Source: Acinetobacter johnsonii CIP 64.6
GTDB taxonomy: Bacteria > Pseudomonadota > Gammaproteobacteria > Pseudomonadales > Moraxellaceae
Length of the DNA stretch: 64,000 nucleotides
Direction: 5' to 3'
Assembly (NCBI RefSeq): GCF_000368045.1
Contig: NZ_KB849236.1
Coordinates: 333,463-397,462, forward strand
This document shows, in pieces, positions 1-8,325 of this stretch. Made by a program: the position numbers and the translations under genes. Position 1 is the stretch's first letter; every line of letters starts with the position of its first letter. The notes under the pieces are model-generated. The model was not told the origin of the DNA. It made no database searches and worked only from the letters and a program-made list of their open reading frames with translations.

Positions 1-21
1 TTGTCAGTTAAGCCAATGCAA

Positions 22-50
22 AACACCAATCAATGATTGGTGTTTTTTTT
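22..50 (+). terminator. Rho-independent terminator of an upstream gene
   Basis: An 11-base inverted repeat (AACACCAATCA / TGATTGGTGTT) is followed by a run of T. It ends a transcript that enters from the left of the window; the gene itself lies outside. Confidence 0.7.
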
Positions 51-225
51 ATGTGGATGATTTTGATAAACTTTGTATAAGAAATATAAAATATGAACGG
101 TACGTACAAAAAACTTTAGGCACATGTAGGATATACATGCTATAACAATCTCCGAGCATATTTAGCTTCACAATGATGCCGTCTGGATAGGCAGCACACA
201 ACGAACAAAGAATTGAGGAAACATC

Positions 226-609
226 ATGCCTGCTTTTTTAACTGATGATTGGTTTTCAACTGTAGAAACATTAACTGCTCAAGCGGGGAATCTGAACCTG
301 CCGCCAGCACTTGCGAATCTTGCAATTAACTTAGTTGTTGCTGACAATGCGGGTAATACCGAATTATCTTTAGATGGCGGCGCAATTAAAAAAGGCTTGT
401 CTTCAAACGCGAAAACAACCTTGAACATGGATGCTGAAACACTACGTAAAGTGTTCCTTGAGTTTGATATGGCTGCAGCAATGCAAGCGTTCATGACGGG
501 TAAAATAAAAGTTCAAGGTGATATGTCACAGTTGATGGCATTGCAAACAGCGAAGCCAAGCCAAGAGCAAAAAGATTTATTTAAGAAAGTGCTTGAGCAA
601 ACAGCTTAA
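226..609 (+). CDS. SCP2 sterol-binding domain protein
   Basis: This 127-residue soluble protein looks like a stand-alone SCP2 (sterol carrier protein 2) domain, a fold that binds lipids or acyl chains in a hydrophobic pocket. The pattern typical of the family is visible: an LSLDGG-type strand in the first half, then a helix-rich second half with AAMQAFMTGKIKVQGDM, the usual '(F/M)..GK(I/L).(V/I).GD' motif, at about residues 85-101. No signal peptide is seen. A GAGG ribosome site lies seven bases before the ATG. The gene is monocistronic, followed directly by a strong terminator. The ligand cannot be predicted; in other bacteria such proteins are linked to lipid metabolism. Confidence 0.75.
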   Translation: MPAFLTDDWFSTVETLTAQAGNLNLPPALANLAINLVVADNAGNTELSLDGGAIKKGLSSNAKTTLNMDAETLRKVFLEFDMAAAMQAFMTGKIKVQGDMSQLMALQTAKPSQEQKDLFKKVLEQTA

Positions 610-621
610 GTGTTCTGAAAT

Positions 622-656
622 AAAAAAAGCTTACCTTTATAGGTAAGCTTTTTTTT
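622..656. terminator. Bidirectional terminator between convergent genes
   Basis: A perfect stem (AAGCTTACCT / AGGTAAGCTT) is flanked by an A run on the left and a T run on the right. It can therefore end both the SCP2 gene and the converging lytic transglycosylase gene. Confidence 0.8.
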
Positions 657-676
657 ATGCCGATAGAGAGGATCTT

Positions 677-1789
677 TTAGATATTGACCAACTGCGGCGT
701 GGTTTTAATGTGCTCAAGATAAGCTCGGATACGCGTCACATACTGAAGTGCTTGGCGGTAGCGACCATTCTTCGCTTGGTTATGCTCTAAGTAAGCATAC
801 AAATTGAGCCAGTTATTTGGGTCTTTACCTTGTGCCTGAATGCGTTTTTGAATCTGATTCACCGCACCCGGTCCCATATTGTACGCAACCAGTGCATACC
901 AGTTCCGGTCAGGAAAGGGGATATCATCATAGCGACTCAGCATTTGGTCGTAGTACTTGGCACCACCTTGAATGCTTTGCGCTGGATCGGTACGGTTACT
1001 CACACCCATGGCTTTGGCTGTGCTATTGGTCAACATCATCAAACCACGTACACCCGTGGGAGAAACGGAGTTCGGCTTAAGATAAGACTCTTGATAACCA
1101 ATCGCTGCCAATAAGTGCCAATCTAAATCGTACTTTTGCGCTGTGCTTTTAAAACTGGCCTTATAGATTGGCATACGCTGACGCAAATCGCGTTGAATCG
1201 TATTCCAGTTTTCAGGCTTCACGACATTACGGTTGTAAAAAGAGGCTAATTGACCAATTGAACCAGATTGTTTACCACGGCAGACAAATCCACTCGCCGT
1301 TTGCGTCAATGGATCATTCGCATGTTTAAACACCCAGTTCAGCTCAGTATTGAGGCCATTTTTACGTAAAACGTTTAAATCACCACAAGTAGCAGAAAAG
1401 GTTGCGAGACTTTTTTGCTCAATCGTTTGAACACTTGCCGTCGTCATTGCAAAATTTGCTTTGCCCTGTGCTACCCATTTAAGTGCTGTAGCATTATCGG
1501 GGACGGTTTTGAAGTCTAGCTTTACATTTAAGCTGTCTGCATAGTTACGTGCAAGGTCATAACCAAAACCATGCAAATGCTGACCATCTTTAAAAACGGT
1601 CGTTGGGTTTTCCACTGAAACGACAGTCAATTTATTATGATTGACGACGTTATCATATTGGTAGGTCTTACTTGCATTAATACTATGAAATGGAATTAAC
1701 AAAGTACTTAAAGCAAGGGCTTTCAACGGGAGAGAGAAAGTTAATGAATTAAGGCAAAGCCTCGATCCAGAAGTTGAACTACTGTGCAT
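677..1789 (-). CDS. mltF: MltF-like lytic murein transglycosylase
   Basis: This 370-residue envelope enzyme is predicted to cleave the MurNAc-GlcNAc bond of peptidoglycan to give 1,6-anhydromuropeptides. A hydrophobic export segment lies at about residues 22-38. Residues about 50-160 resemble a solute-binding-protein type 3 domain, as in MltF. Residues 205-360 are a C-terminal SLT domain with the catalytic Glu234 in GYQES, followed by GVRGLMMLT and AYNMGPG. A GGAG ribosome site six bases before the ATG supports the start. It is shorter than E. coli MltF (about 518 residues), so the N-terminal sensory domain looks reduced. It is divergent from greB. The symbol rests on domain architecture only. 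Confidence 0.75.
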   Translation of the reverse strand: MHSSSTSGSRLCLNSLTFSLPLKALALSTLLIPFHSINASKTYQYDNVVNHNKLTVVSVENPTTVFKDGQHLHGFGYDLARNYADSLNVKLDFKTVPDNATALKWVAQGKANFAMTTASVQTIEQKSLATFSATCGDLNVLRKNGLNTELNWVFKHANDPLTQTASGFVCRGKQSGSIGQLASFYNRNVVKPENWNTIQRDLRQRMPIYKASFKSTAQKYDLDWHLLAAIGYQESYLKPNSVSPTGVRGLMMLTNSTAKAMGVSNRTDPAQSIQGGAKYYDQMLSRYDDIPFPDRNWYALVAYNMGPGAVNQIQKRIQAQGKDPNNWLNLYAYLEHNQAKNGRYRQALQYVTRIRAYLEHIKTTPQLVNI

Positions 1790-2154
1790 GTTGTCTCCGC
1801 TACAAGTAATTTATGCCCTAGAACGCAAAGGCAAAAACATGCCTTAAAACGAGTTCAAGTTGTCTAAATTCAATAAGAGGTTGGGCATTCATGACGTCAT
1901 TCAAAATGACATGGGATTAAGAAGATTATGTAGAAAAACTACATAGATTAAAAAATAGGCAACTAATTTAAGATGTGCGCATAATATATATCAATTTTAA
2001 AAGTGTCAAATTTTGTGCAATATTTTTTTGAAAAATGTAACATAACAATTTAATTTAATTCAGGAATTTATTTTATAAACTTCTGTTGTGGAGAAATAAG
2101 GGATAAAATAATCCTTTGTTGTAAATCAATAAGCAGATTTAGACGGCATTCATC
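1790..2154. other. Divergent intergenic region mltF-like / greB
   Basis: This AT-rich 365-base gap lies between divergent genes and contains no credible ORF. It must hold both promoters. A perfect 10-bp palindrome ATGACGTCAT is at 1891-1900 and a possible -10 (TAAAAT) lies near 2104-2109. No regulator can be named. Confidence 0.4.
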
Positions 2155-2649
2155 ATGAAATCAAACTTAATTACACGTGCAGGTCACGACAAATTGGTGG
2201 CGGAATTAAAGCAGCTTTGGCATGAAGAACGCCCTGAAATTACCAAGAAAGTAAACTGGGCGGCGAGCCTTGGCGACCGTAGTGAAAACGCGGATTATCA
2301 GTACAACAAACAGATCTTACGTAAGATTGATCGACGGGTTCGCTACTTGGGAAAACGCCTCGAAGAACTTCGTATTATCGACTTTTCTGAAGAGCAGGCT
2401 GGCAAGATTTATTTTGGCGCTTGGGTCGAAATTGAAAATGACGCAGGGGAACAAAAAACCTTACGCATCGTCGGAGTAGATGAAATTTACGATCATCACC
2501 CGCAGCACATCTCCATCGACTCGCCGATGGCACGTGCTTTACTGTCCAAACAAGTCGATGATGAAATTGAAGTGTTGACGCCAACTGGAAAAAAACACTG
2601 GTATGTCAATTCAATTCGTTATGACAGACCTGAAAGTTCAGAGAACTAA
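2155..2649 (+). CDS. greB: Transcription elongation factor GreB
   Basis: GreB enters the secondary channel of RNA polymerase and stimulates cleavage of back-tracked transcripts. The 164-residue length is normal. The N-terminal coiled coil (about 1-75) carries the acidic tip LGDRSENADY near residues 40-50, whose Asp and Glu position the second Mg ion. The C-terminal FKBP-like half (about 80-158) contains the conserved SPMARALL. The basic stretch QILRKIDRRVRYLGKRLEEL fits GreB rather than GreA. The gene stands alone, just upstream of the tRNA-Ser pair. Confidence 0.93.
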   Translation: MKSNLITRAGHDKLVAELKQLWHEERPEITKKVNWAASLGDRSENADYQYNKQILRKIDRRVRYLGKRLEELRIIDFSEEQAGKIYFGAWVEIENDAGEQKTLRIVGVDEIYDHHPQHISIDSPMARALLSKQVDDEIEVLTPTGKKHWYVNSIRYDRPESSEN

Positions 2650-2700
2650 AAGATTTTGTTTTAATTTTAGCCACTTGGTGTGATTTTTGAAGAAAAGTAT

Positions 2701-2729
2701 TTGCCAAGTAGATTGAATGTTTATATGAT
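2701..2729 (+). promoter_or_regulatory. Sigma-70 promoter of first tRNA-Ser
   Basis: TTGCCA (2701-2706) and TATGAT (2724-2729) are separated by exactly 17 bp. The tRNA 5' end lies ten bases after the -10. Confidence 0.7.
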
Positions 2730-2738
2730 GTCGCCCAT

Positions 2739-2828
2739 GGAAGCGTGGCAGAGCGGTTTAATGCACCGGTCTTGAAAACCGACGAGGGTGTGAGTCCTCC
2801 GTGAGTTCGAATCTCACCGCTTCCGCCA
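2739..2828 (+). tRNA. tRNA-Ser (anticodon TGA)
   Basis: This is a 90-nt class II tRNA. The acceptor arm GGAAGCG (2739-2745) pairs with CGCTTCC (2818-2824), followed by discriminator G and an encoded CCA. The anticodon stem CCGGT/ACCGA-type loop reads CTTGAAA, giving anticodon TGA for UCN serine codons. The long variable arm GAGGGTGTGAGTCCTC is typical of serine tRNAs. A second identical copy follows 310 bp downstream. Confidence 0.97.
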
Positions 2829-2833
2829 AATTC

Positions 2834-2863
2834 AAAAACCCTGACTAAGTCAGGGTTTTTTTT
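2834..2863 (+). terminator. Terminator after first tRNA-Ser
   Basis: The stem AACCCTGACT / AGTCAGGGTT is followed by a T tract. It separates the two tRNA genes into independent transcripts. Confidence 0.8.
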
Positions 2864-3010
2864 ATGCCTTTTTTAAAGTTAATTTTTAAAAGATGCCAGA
2901 GTTATTGATCAATTTTCCATCCTATAGAGGCTGTAAATTTAATATCTTATTGAGATTGAACATTTTTTAGCTGAATAGTGGCTTTTTGCAGGCCGTGAGA
3001 TGAAAAATAT

Positions 3011-3039
3011 TTGCCAAAAAATATTTTTATTTATATGAT
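3011..3039 (+). promoter_or_regulatory. Sigma-70 promoter of second tRNA-Ser
   Basis: TTGCCA (3011-3016) and TATGAT (3034-3039) have a 17-bp spacer. These are the same boxes and spacing as in the first copy, while the spacer sequence has diverged. Confidence 0.7.
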
Positions 3040-3048
3040 AGCGCCCAT

Positions 3049-3138
3049 GGAAGCGTGGCAGAGCGGTTTAATGCACCGGTCTTGAAAACCGACGAGGGTG
3101 TGAGTCCTCCGTGAGTTCGAATCTCACCGCTTCCGCCA
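3049..3138 (+). tRNA. tRNA-Ser (anticodon TGA), second copy
   Basis: It is identical in sequence to the first copy over all 90 bases including CCA. The surrounding bases differ except for the promoter boxes and about eight bases just before the tRNA. This indicates a tandem duplication whose product has been kept identical by selection or gene conversion. Confidence 0.97.
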
Positions 3139-3253
3139 AATTATTTTTAAATACAAACTAAAATTAATCAGTAATCAATAACCCAAGTTTAAGTTGGGCC
3201 ATTACGGCAAGTAGTGTGGGGCACACCACATAGATCGGCAGTGATCAAATTCT

Positions 3254-3291
3254 AAAAAAAGCAGTTAGACTTTCTCTTACTGCTTTTTTTT
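3254..3291 (+). terminator. Terminator downstream of second tRNA-Ser
   Basis: AAAAAGCAGT pairs with ACTGCTTTTT around a loop of about 15 bases, with a T tract after it. It lies 116 bases after the tRNA and is the first likely stop for that transcript. Confidence 0.6.
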
Positions 3292-3694
3292 ATTTAAGGT
3301 ATTTAACCTTCTTTTATAGTATTCAGCTATAGCTTGAGTTGTCCAACACGATCCCTTTTTAGATTCGCTATTCGTTTTCAGACAAGCAGTTATAGAGACT
3401 ACACTGCTGTGCCATGTAGTAGTCGTTTTGGTAGATCAGTTTTTCGAAAGTTTCTCAATTTCATCTGAGCGGTTTTTAGCATCCTTCGTTTGGTTTATCT
3501 AGCAACTTCTTACATATAAGTTGGAACTACATATGCTTTGTAAAAGTATAGAGCGATTGTTCCGTTTCGCTTTTTATCCACTGTCATTGTAATGGGGTGA
3601 TTGAAGGGCATTCTTCCGTTTTTGATTCATCTGATATTTCCTTCATTAAATAAGCAAAGGTGACTTGCATATTTTTACAGATTCTATAAATTAG
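3292..3694. other. Intergenic stretch without recognised gene
   Basis: About 400 bases lie between the tRNA terminator and the TetR operator. No ORF with coding character, no tRNA-like fold and no clear repeat were found. A small RNA or decayed sequence cannot be excluded. Confidence 0.3.
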
Positions 3695-3708
3695 GTAGAT
3701 CGGTCTAC
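3695..3708. promoter_or_regulatory. Probable TetR-family operator
   Basis: The inverted repeat GTAGA-TCGG-TCTAC lies 14 bases before the ATG of the TetR gene, where an autorepressor would act. It resembles the TAGACC...GGTCTA palindromes bound by NemR-like TetR proteins (family knowledge; the assignment is inferred). Confidence 0.55.
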
Positions 3709-3721
3709 TTAGTTGAGTGTG

Positions 3722-4300
3722 ATGAATACGAAAACTGCGAAACAGAAAATTTTAGATGCAGCCGCGATTTTGTTTTATAACGATGGAATCACCAGTACAG
3801 GGATTAACAGCATTACCGATAAGGCTAAAGTTGCCAAAATGTCCTTATATAATAATTTTCCAACCAAGGCTGACTTGATCACCTCTTATATAGAAGCACG
3901 GCATCAAGAGTGGTTAGATTTGTATGCACTTCGAAACCAACAAGCGCATACCCCTATTGATAAAATTGTCGCGGTTTTTGAAGCCTATCAAGACCATGCT
4001 GAGTTTGCCTATGAAAAAGGTTTTCGGGGCTGTGGTTTGTTGAATGCTGCTGCTGAGTTCCCAGCGCACAGCGCCGAGCGCTTGGCTGTGAAAGCGCATA
4101 AGGATGAAATTGAAAACATTATCTCTACACAGCTTGCTCTTATCATTTTGGATGCAGACAAGGTCAAACAAATGGCTTTGTTGTTGTCTTTTGTTTTAGA
4201 GGGATCGATTGCGCGAGCAGGCTTGGAAAGCTCGAGTGAAAAAGTACAAGCTGCAACAGCGATGGTGAAAACACTTTTAGTACAGGAAATCAGTACGTGA
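3722..4300 (+). CDS. TetR/AcrR family transcriptional regulator
   Basis: A TetR repressor of about 192 residues. The N-terminal helix-turn-helix lies at about residues 5-50 (KQKILDAAAILFYNDGI ... AKMSLYNNFPTKADL). The C-terminal ligand domain carries FRGCGLLNAAAEFP, a motif common in this TetR subgroup. An upstream TTG at 3713 is in frame, but the ATG at 3722 is preferred because it leaves the operator outside the gene and gives the normal TetR N-terminus. Its stop overlaps the GTG start of the EamA transporter by four bases, so the two are co-transcribed and the regulator probably controls the exporter. The inducer is unknown. Confidence 0.85.
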   Translation: MNTKTAKQKILDAAAILFYNDGITSTGINSITDKAKVAKMSLYNNFPTKADLITSYIEARHQEWLDLYALRNQQAHTPIDKIVAVFEAYQDHAEFAYEKGFRGCGLLNAAAEFPAHSAERLAVKAHKDEIENIISTQLALIILDADKVKQMALLLSFVLEGSIARAGLESSSEKVQAATAMVKTLLVQEIST

Positions 4301-5202
4301 ATCAGTCTGTTTCTGCGGTACCGAATTATGGTTTTATCGCGGTGCTGTTCGCTGCTTTTCTATGGGGAACGACGGGCACAGTCGCATCTTTTGCACCTAA
4401 TTTGAGTCCTTTGGCTGTTGGTGCTGCCGCCATGGGCGGTGGTGGACTGTTACAGGCACTTTTGGCACGAAAAAGTATTATCTACCATCTGGCACATATC
4501 AAAGCCAATGCGGTGATACTCGGTGTAGGCGTAATTGCGGTTTTTATTTATCCTTTGGCCTTTTATTCATCGATGCACTATGCAGGCATCACCATTGGTA
4601 CGGTCGTGTCGATTGGTACGGCGCCTTTATTTACTGCACTTTTAGAAAGGGTGTTTGACCGAAAAGCACTTTCGATGACATGGCTGATGAGTTTCGTATT
4701 GGGAGTGACGGGCGTTGCGCTACTTTCTCTCGGGGAATCACATGCTGTAGCAACCACGGAGCATTTGTCCCAAAATCGACAAATGTTGGGTATTGCTTTA
4801 GGGGCGGTTGCGGGATTGACCTATGCTTTATATTCTTGGGCGGCAAAACGAATGATTGACCAAGGAATGGATGCAAAAGCGTCTATGGGGCTCATCTTCG
4901 GACTTGGTTCTTTATTATTACTTCCGACTTTATGGATAACAGGTTCAAACTTGTTTGAAGAAAACATCAACCTTTATGTCGTGGGTTATATGATGTTGAT
5001 CCCAATGTTTTTGGGCTATGTTTTATTTGGATATGGCTTAAAAACCGTGCCTGCCAGTAAAGCTATTACTTTGACCTTGTTTGAGCCTTTGATTGCCGCT
5101 GTATTTGCAATCCTGTTGGTGGGAGAACAACTTGCACCAATCGGCTGGATTGGGATGGTTTTAATTTCAATCTGCTTAGCATTGCAGACTAAAGCAAAGT
5201 AA
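4297..5202 (+). CDS. EamA/DMT-family membrane exporter
   Basis: This 301-residue inner-membrane protein has about ten hydrophobic segments arranged as two EamA repeats (about 12-145 and 165-298), the layout of drug/metabolite transporters of the RhaT/YdcZ type. Typical motifs are FLWGTTGTVA near the first helix and FEPLIAAVFAILLVGEQL near the end. Translation starts at a GTG overlapping the TetR stop codon (GTGA), pointing to translational coupling. The substrate is unknown; family members export amino acids, metabolites or drugs. Confidence 0.85.
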   Translation: MNQSVSAVPNYGFIAVLFAAFLWGTTGTVASFAPNLSPLAVGAAAMGGGGLLQALLARKSIIYHLAHIKANAVILGVGVIAVFIYPLAFYSSMHYAGITIGTVVSIGTAPLFTALLERVFDRKALSMTWLMSFVLGVTGVALLSLGESHAVATTEHLSQNRQMLGIALGAVAGLTYALYSWAAKRMIDQGMDAKASMGLIFGLGSLLLLPTLWITGSNLFEENINLYVVGYMMLIPMFLGYVLFGYGLKTVPASKAITLTLFEPLIAAVFAILLVGEQLAPIGWIGMVLISICLALQTKAK

Positions 5203-5261
5203 ATTTTTTGCTTCAGACATTCGTTGGCGCATAAAGCATAATTGCTGGGTGTCGGGAAATC

Positions 5262-5292
5262 TGATGCCTAGTTGGACTAAGCATCAATTTTA
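5262..5292 (+). terminator. Probable terminator after the EamA gene
   Basis: TGATGCCTAG and CTAAGCATCA form a ten-base stem with one G-T pair, followed by ATTTTATTT. The T tract is imperfect. Confidence 0.45.
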
Positions 5293-5324
5293 TTTCAGTG
5301 AAATGGGCTATATACCTTAAATCC

Positions 5325-6473
5325 TTAGAGGTATTTAAGAATGCGAATGTGTTTGTTTTTATGTTTAAAGGCTGAGAATTTCAACATCAACGGATAGAGA
5401 GCCACAGTTAAAATAATCGAAATGAGCCAGAGGGTGGAGACATGATCGACTCCGAAGTATTCGCCATGGGTCGTGCCAAACAGTGCGACCGCAATGAGAT
5501 AGAGGGCTTTCAGCACATATAAGTGTACGATATAGAAGAACATTGGCACGGAACCAAAGACAATCAAGGGTTTGACCCAAGGTTTACTTTCAACCTTTTG
5601 AAGTAACACTAATAGGATTAAACTTAGTCCGACATTCCATAAAATAAACAGCAGCGATGGTGGATACTTGGTCAGATTTAAAAAACTCATAACGGTTTCA
5701 GTGCTGGTCGGCATGATTGACCATGCTTGGTCGCCATAGAGATTGATCACTCTTAAAACGATAAATAGATTGATACTGGCAAGCCCGAAGCCTAACAAGA
5801 TTTGATTTCTTTTTGCGACATCGTCTGTACTGTTAAATATGGTATGACCGATGCAATAGCCGAGGGTAATCACCCCAATCCAAGGCAGTACAGGGTAAGA
5901 GGTTCTAAAACGAATCAGATCTCCAAATTCGATCCAACCACGTTCATGCAAAATAAACCACATATTTTGCAGGATCGGCATCTGTGAAAATGACACTTGA
6001 TCCAGCGCATTATGTCCAAAAATAATGCTGAGACTGATCACCCAGAGCCATTTTTGCGATAGCCCAATCAAGCCTGCTAAAACCACCATACTGAGACCAA
6101 TGGCCCAAATCACTTGTAAATAGATGACATCGGGCGGGAACTGTCCAGTCCAAGCGAAGTTGATAATGATTAGTTCGAGAAAAATTAGAAATAGACCGCG
6201 CTTGAGTAAAAATTCACGGGTCATTTGAACACTGTTGTTTTTTGCTTGGTAAAGATAAGCTGATAAGCCTGTTAAAACCACAAAAACAGGGGCACATAAG
6301 TGAGCCAAGATTCGGCTAAAGAAAAGGGATTCTTCGGTTCCTGGAATCAGCATCGGGTCGGGGACTTGCTGGTGGAGATAAAAAGTTTCTCTGACATGGT
6401 CGACCATCATAATCAGAATAACCAGTCCTCTGAGGGCGTCAATCGCTTGTAAACGTTGTGAAGGTGTAGACAT
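5325..6473 (-). CDS. DUF1624 / heparan-alpha-glucosaminide acetyltransferase-like membrane protein
   Basis: This 382-residue polytopic protein has about ten membrane segments. It opens with RLQAIDALRGLVILIMMVDH, the signature 'R...D..RG..(I/L)..M...(D/N)H' of the DUF1624/HGSNAT-catalytic and YeiB-like families, in which the membrane-embedded His takes part in acyl transfer. RILAHLCAPVFVVLTGLSAYL follows. The role is probably transfer of an acyl group to an envelope sugar or lipid, but the substrate is unknown. It is convergent with the EamA gene and divergent from the next TetR. Confidence 0.75.
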   Translation of the reverse strand: MSTPSQRLQAIDALRGLVILIMMVDHVRETFYLHQQVPDPMLIPGTEESLFFSRILAHLCAPVFVVLTGLSAYLYQAKNNSVQMTREFLLKRGLFLIFLELIIINFAWTGQFPPDVIYLQVIWAIGLSMVVLAGLIGLSQKWLWVISLSIIFGHNALDQVSFSQMPILQNMWFILHERGWIEFGDLIRFRTSYPVLPWIGVITLGYCIGHTIFNSTDDVAKRNQILLGFGLASINLFIVLRVINLYGDQAWSIMPTSTETVMSFLNLTKYPPSLLFILWNVGLSLILLVLLQKVESKPWVKPLIVFGSVPMFFYIVHLYVLKALYLIAVALFGTTHGEYFGVDHVSTLWLISIILTVALYPLMLKFSAFKHKNKHIRILKYL

Positions 6474-6607
6474 AAGATGAATTGAAAATTAGTGTTATGG
6501 TATAATGTAACATTTATTTCAATCATTTATATCTAAAATTTAATCAGCAAAATTTATATGTAATCCAATGGTTCGAGATGAAGTATCAAAGTTAGATGCA
6601 TTATTTT

Positions 6608-6624
6608 ATAGACGACTGGTCTAT
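6608..6624. promoter_or_regulatory. Probable TetR-family operator
   Basis: The inverted repeat ATAGAC-GACTG-GTCTAT lies 20 bases before the preferred ATG of the TetR gene. It shares the GTCTA half-site with the operator at 3695-3708. Confidence 0.6.
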
Positions 6625-6644
6625 TATTGATTTATAGTGTGGAT

Positions 6645-7277
6645 ATGAAACGATCAGATAAAAGTGAAGCAACACGACTACACATTTTAAATAGCAGTTT
6701 TCAACTGGTATTACATAAAGGTTTTGTTGGAGTGGGCTTACAGGAAATTCTAAAGAATTGTGATGTGCCGAAAGGTTCATTCTATTATTACTTTGCTTCG
6801 AAAGAGGCTTTCGGCTGTGCGCTACTTCAGCAGTATCTGGCCGACTATAAAGTCAAAATCGATCAGCTGATACAGCAAGAACAGCGAAGCGCCTATGCAA
6901 GTCTCGTGGCACTTTGGCAAGCATGGATTGATAACCCATCGCATATTGAAAGTGATGTTGAACATCATAGCGATGGGGGATGGGCGGAGAACTGTCTGAT
7001 CGTCAAGTTGGCAGCAGAAGTCTCAGATTTATCTGAAGATATGCGTCAGATTTTGAACTTCGGGGTGCGTAAGTTAACAGAACGTATTTCGGGTCTAATC
7101 CAAGCCGGGCAGCAAGATGGTTCAATTCCAGCGCATATTGACGCTGAAAAAATGGCACAAACCATGTATCAATTGTGGTTGGGAGCAGCTTTATTGGCAA
7201 GACTGGCCCGAGATAAGCAGCCCCTTTACCTCGCTTTGGAAACTACCCAACAACTATTACAGCCGATAAAGGAATAG
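6645..7277 (+). CDS. TetR/AcrR family transcriptional regulator
   Basis: About 210 residues. The helix-turn-helix spans about residues 5-50 (RLHILNSSFQLVLHKGF ... CDVPKGSFYYYFASKEAF); the PKGSFYYYFxSKEAF recognition helix is typical of NemR/AcuR-like regulators. An in-frame TTG at 6627 lies almost on the operator and is less likely than this ATG. Only three bases separate it from the downstream oxidoreductase gene, so it probably regulates that enzyme and itself. NemR relatives sense electrophiles through cysteines; here Cys occurs at NCDVPKG and ENCLIV, so such sensing is possible but unproven. Confidence 0.85.
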   Translation: MKRSDKSEATRLHILNSSFQLVLHKGFVGVGLQEILKNCDVPKGSFYYYFASKEAFGCALLQQYLADYKVKIDQLIQQEQRSAYASLVALWQAWIDNPSHIESDVEHHSDGGWAENCLIVKLAAEVSDLSEDMRQILNFGVRKLTERISGLIQAGQQDGSIPAHIDAEKMAQTMYQLWLGAALLARLARDKQPLYLALETTQQLLQPIKE

Positions 7278-7280
7278 CAA

Positions 7281-8258
7281 ATGCAAAGTATTATTCATCA
7301 CCATTTTGGTGAACCTGTTGACGTCTTGGAAGCTGCAGATATGCCGCAACCTGAACCGAAAGCGGGTGAAGTACGTATTAAAATGATTCTATCGCCAATG
7401 CATAACCATGACGTGTGGACAGTGCGTGGTAGTTATGGTTATAAACCCACACTGCCTGCAATTGGTGGCAGTGAAGCTGTGGGTGTGATTGATGCGCTTG
7501 GTGAGGGTGTACAAGGCGTATCGATAGGGCAGCGTGTAGCAGTTGCTGCAGTTCATGGCAGTTGGGCTGAGTATTTTATTGCGCCAGCGCATGGCATAGT
7601 GCCTTTAACTGATGCGATTGATGACGAAACGGCAGCTCAGTTGATTGGGATGCCGATCAGTGCACTGATGCTTTTAGATTTTATCGACTTACCAGCAGAT
7701 TCGTGGTTGATTCAGAACACTGCCAATGGTGCGGTGGGTAAAACCGTGGCAATGATTGCAAAAGCGCGTGGTCAAAAGGTGATTCATTTGGTTCGCCGTA
7801 CTGAGGCTGTAGCTGAAATGCAGGCCTTAGGCATTCAAAATGTGGTGGCAACAGACCAAGCCGATTGGAAAGAACAAGTCAAAGCGATTCATGCAGATCA
7901 GCCACTGATTGCGGGTGTAGACTCCATTGGTGGTCAGGCCAGTGGTGAAATGTTGGCTTTGCTGAGTGAAAATAGTCTATTGGTTTCATTTGGCAGCATG
8001 ACGGGTGAGACCATGCAGATTTCTTCGGGAGATCTGATTTTTAAACAAGCCACAGTCAAGGGCTTTTGGGCAAGTGTGGTGAATAAGCAATTGTCTGCTG
8101 AGCGCAAAAAAGCGTTAATTGTGGAGTTATTGACGCTTGCTGCACAGAAAAAATTACTCCTGCCTGTTGAAGGCATCTTCAGCTTTGCACAAATTAAAGA
8201 TGCAGCACTGAAAGCGACGCAAGGCGCACGTCAGGGTAAAGTACTTTTGAAACCTTAA
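7281..8258 (+). CDS. MDR-family NADPH:quinone reductase-like oxidoreductase
   Basis: This 325-residue medium-chain dehydrogenase/reductase has an N-terminal GroES-like domain (about 1-120, with GEVRIKMILSPMHNHD and GGSEAVGVIDALGEGVQG) and a Rossmann domain (about 125-280, NTANGAVGKTVAMIAKARG). The four-Cys structural zinc site is absent, which fits the zinc-free quinone reductase branch rather than alcohol dehydrogenases. It probably reduces quinones or alpha,beta-unsaturated carbonyls with NADPH. It forms an operon with the upstream TetR, in keeping with an electrophile-response role. Confidence 0.85.
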   Translation: MQSIIHHHFGEPVDVLEAADMPQPEPKAGEVRIKMILSPMHNHDVWTVRGSYGYKPTLPAIGGSEAVGVIDALGEGVQGVSIGQRVAVAAVHGSWAEYFIAPAHGIVPLTDAIDDETAAQLIGMPISALMLLDFIDLPADSWLIQNTANGAVGKTVAMIAKARGQKVIHLVRRTEAVAEMQALGIQNVVATDQADWKEQVKAIHADQPLIAGVDSIGGQASGEMLALLSENSLLVSFGSMTGETMQISSGDLIFKQATVKGFWASVVNKQLSAERKKALIVELLTLAAQKKLLLPVEGIFSFAQIKDAALKATQGARQGKVLLKP

Positions 8259-8325
8259 CCGTTTTCGACTTAGATCAGCTGTGAAGCTGATCTAGCATCA
8301 TTCATCAAAAATAAGGATAAAGCGT

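Noticed and set aside
1891..1900. ATGACGTCAT palindrome as a regulatory site
   Set aside because: Ten-base palindromes occur by chance at this scale and no matching regulator is encoded nearby; noted only within the gap entry.
3713..3721. TTG at 3713 as start of the first TetR gene, and TTG at 6627 for the second
   Set aside because: The upstream codons would put the starts at or within a few bases of the operators; ATG codons at 3722 and 6645 give normal TetR N-termini.
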